Part shown: one piece after another, positions 5,828 to 7,093 of the stretch | Layout: every line of letters starts with the position of its first letter | How positions within the stretch are numbered: the first letter of the stretch is position 1 | Assembly: GCA_023228085.1 (NCBI GenBank) | Contig: JALOBW010000010.1 | Coordinates: 1-7,093, forward strand | Reading direction: 5' to 3' | Source: a bacterium | GTDB lineage: Bacteria > Patescibacteriota > Minisyncoccia > Minisyncoccales > Minisyncoccaceae | Length of the DNA: 7,093 nt | Notes under the pieces: generated by a model | Seen by the model: the letters and a program-made list of their open reading frames with translations, nothing else | What the model was told of the DNA's origin: nothing | The model's database searches: none | Program-made: the position numbers and the translations under genes

Positions 5828-7093
5828 AGTTTATTTCAACTCTTCCATTTTTGAAAATTAGTCTACCCTTAAGATAGGATAACAACTCTCTTTTTTCTAA
5901 TATCAATCCTTCTCGTAGAATATATTTTGCATAATTACGAATATCAATATCTCCAACTTCTATTTTATCCTTATTGCCCAAAACAACTTTCTGGAATTTT
6001 TTGAATCTTTCCACTTCAACTTTTATCTTTTCTTTGATTCCTATTTCATCTAAATCAATCTTATCCATTAGTTGTTCAAATTGTTTTAATAAATTTTCCT
6101 CATTGATGTTGCTACATTTACAATTTCTATCTTTAGATTTAGTACAAATATAATAAACATGTCTTTTAACAGTCCCATCTTTGAGCTTTTTAAACTTTTC
6201 GTCAGCACTTATACCAGATCCACATAAACCGCAAGTCATCAATCTGGTAAAAGCGAACTCTTTACCTTCTGATTTTATGACCTGGCTTTTAACTTGTTGC
6301 TGAACCATATCAAACAATTCTTTTGTTATGATCGGTTCATGCTTTCCTGTATAGAAATTACCACTCTTAAGAGGATACTCAAATACTCCATAATAGAATG
6401 TGTTTTGAAGTATCAGATAAATATTGCCAAGGGTAATTCCTTTCTTACCAGTAACGCTTCTAAGATTGATATCAAACTTTAACCAATTATATATCTTTCG
6501 GCCACTCCATTTTTCGTAAGCTACTTTTTCAAACATCTTTCTTACAATAGGAGCACGCTCTGGGTCTATAATGGCTTGGCATTTTCTATCCATATGCCTT
6601 TCGTTCAGATATCCAATAGGAGGAACTCCTGGCCTTAGTCCCATTTCACATTTAGTCCTTAGGCCTCTTTTTACGTTAATGCTTTTATTATCATTTTCTA
6701 GCTTCGCTTGAGAACAGAGAATCATCAGCAAAAACTTTTCATTTGGCGAATTATTAAAAGTTTGTCCGTATGTTCTTATGCCTAACAGTAACTTTTGATC
6801 CATTAAATCAACAAGCGACCCTAGGTCGCCTGCGTTTCTACTCAATCTATCGGGTGCCCACGTAAGAATACCGTTAAACTTCTCTTTCTTTATATCTTCT
6901 AGTATTTCTTTAAAAACAGGTCTTTGCCCTGAATCTTTAGCCGAATGAGATTCTCTTCTAATATCGACTATCTCCAATCCCTCCTTTTCTGCTAATTGAA
7001 GCATCTCTTTTACCTGTGACTCAATCGATAATATCTGCCTTTCTTCTGATTCAGTTGATTTTCTAGCATATAAACAATACCTAACTTTTTGAG
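5826..7093 (-). CDS. Serine recombinase with zinc ribbon, 5' end cut by the window edge
   Basis: This is a site-specific DNA recombinase of the large serine family, which cuts and rejoins DNA through a phosphoserine link. The frame stays open to the right edge: above the ATG at 7002-7004 it reads YCLYARKSTESEERQ, containing the catalytic serine (codon 7056-7058). The true start is therefore past 7093 and the ATG at 7004 is internal. Of 421 visible residues (numbered from the edge), the resolvase domain covers about 1-145, with Ser12 and arginines in DRLSR (81-85). A recombinase DNA-binding domain begins near GLRPGVPPIGY (151-161). The zinc ribbon has cysteines 287, 290, 316 and 324/326, followed by a charged helical segment (about 330-385). 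Only a few N-terminal residues should be missing. It converges on res and could be the integrase of an element carrying the R-M genes, or a neighbour unrelated to them. Confidence 0.92.
   Translation of the reverse strand, partial: QKVRYCLYARKSTESEERQILSIESQVKEMLQLAEKEGLEIVDIRRESHSAKDSGQRPVFKEILEDIKKEKFNGILTWAPDRLSRNAGDLGSLVDLMDQKLLLGIRTYGQTFNNSPNEKFLLMILCSQAKLENDNKSINVKRGLRTKCEMGLRPGVPPIGYLNERHMDRKCQAIIDPERAPIVRKMFEKVAYEKWSGRKIYNWLKFDINLRSVTGKKGITLGNIYLILQNTFYYGVFEYPLKSGNFYTGKHEPIITKELFDMVQQQVKSQVIKSEGKEFAFTRLMTCGLCGSGISADEKFKKLKDGTVKRHVYYICTKSKDRNCKCSNINEENLLKQFEQLMDKIDLDEIGIKEKIKVEVERFKKFQKVVLGNKDKIEVGDIDIRNYAKYILREGLILEKRELLSYLKGRLIFKNGRVEIN

Noticed and set aside
1..7093. CRISPR array or transposon inverted repeats
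   Set aside because: No regularly spaced repeats and no terminal inverted repeat pair were seen. The short 11-base repeat near 5795-5827 is isolated.

Overview
The window reads as an accessory segment from an AT-rich bacterium. Four protein genes are supported: a small membrane-anchored OB-fold protein, a complete two-gene Type III restriction-modification (R-M) operon (mod then res), and a serine recombinase on the opposite strand that runs off the right edge. The protein families, the YARKS-type recombinase and the low-GC coding are compatible with a Candidate Phyla Radiation (Patescibacteria) genome or another low-GC lineage. This placement is inference, because no marker gene is present.

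Layout. Bases 1-410 hold no complete protein gene. They contain a 25-base copy of the 3' end of a tRNA, best matched by tRNA-Trp and lacking the rest of the tRNA (75-99). A strong intrinsic terminator follows (140-171). Next comes a compact structured RNA of about 110-150 nt (within 204-356), with three stable tetraloops and a six-base loop pairing that forms a pseudoknot; I cannot assign it to a known family. The OB-fold protein (411-878) follows and is closed by a terminator (895-925). A near-consensus promoter (925-953) then drives mod (969-2900) and res (2905-5823), separated by 4 bases. The recombinase (minus strand, 5826 to the edge) converges on res with a 2-base gap.

How the parts may work together. 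Mod supplies sequence recognition and adenine methylation for the host's own DNA; Res adds the helicase/translocase motor and the PD-(D/E)XK nuclease that cuts unmodified DNA. The recombinase and the tRNA 3' fragment are both marks of mobile DNA, so the R-M operon may be carried cargo. The tRNA fragment need not be the recombinase's own attachment site, because tRNA 3'-end duplications are more typical of tyrosine integrases. No visible start has a convincing Shine-Dalgarno sequence, and the mod transcript is predicted to have only about a 9-base leader.

The most novel element is the RNA at 204-356. It stands out by GC content and by tetraloops that make sense only on the plus strand. It also has two competing pairings around 313-329, which would suit either a cis-regulatory switch for the OB-fold gene or a stand-alone small RNA.
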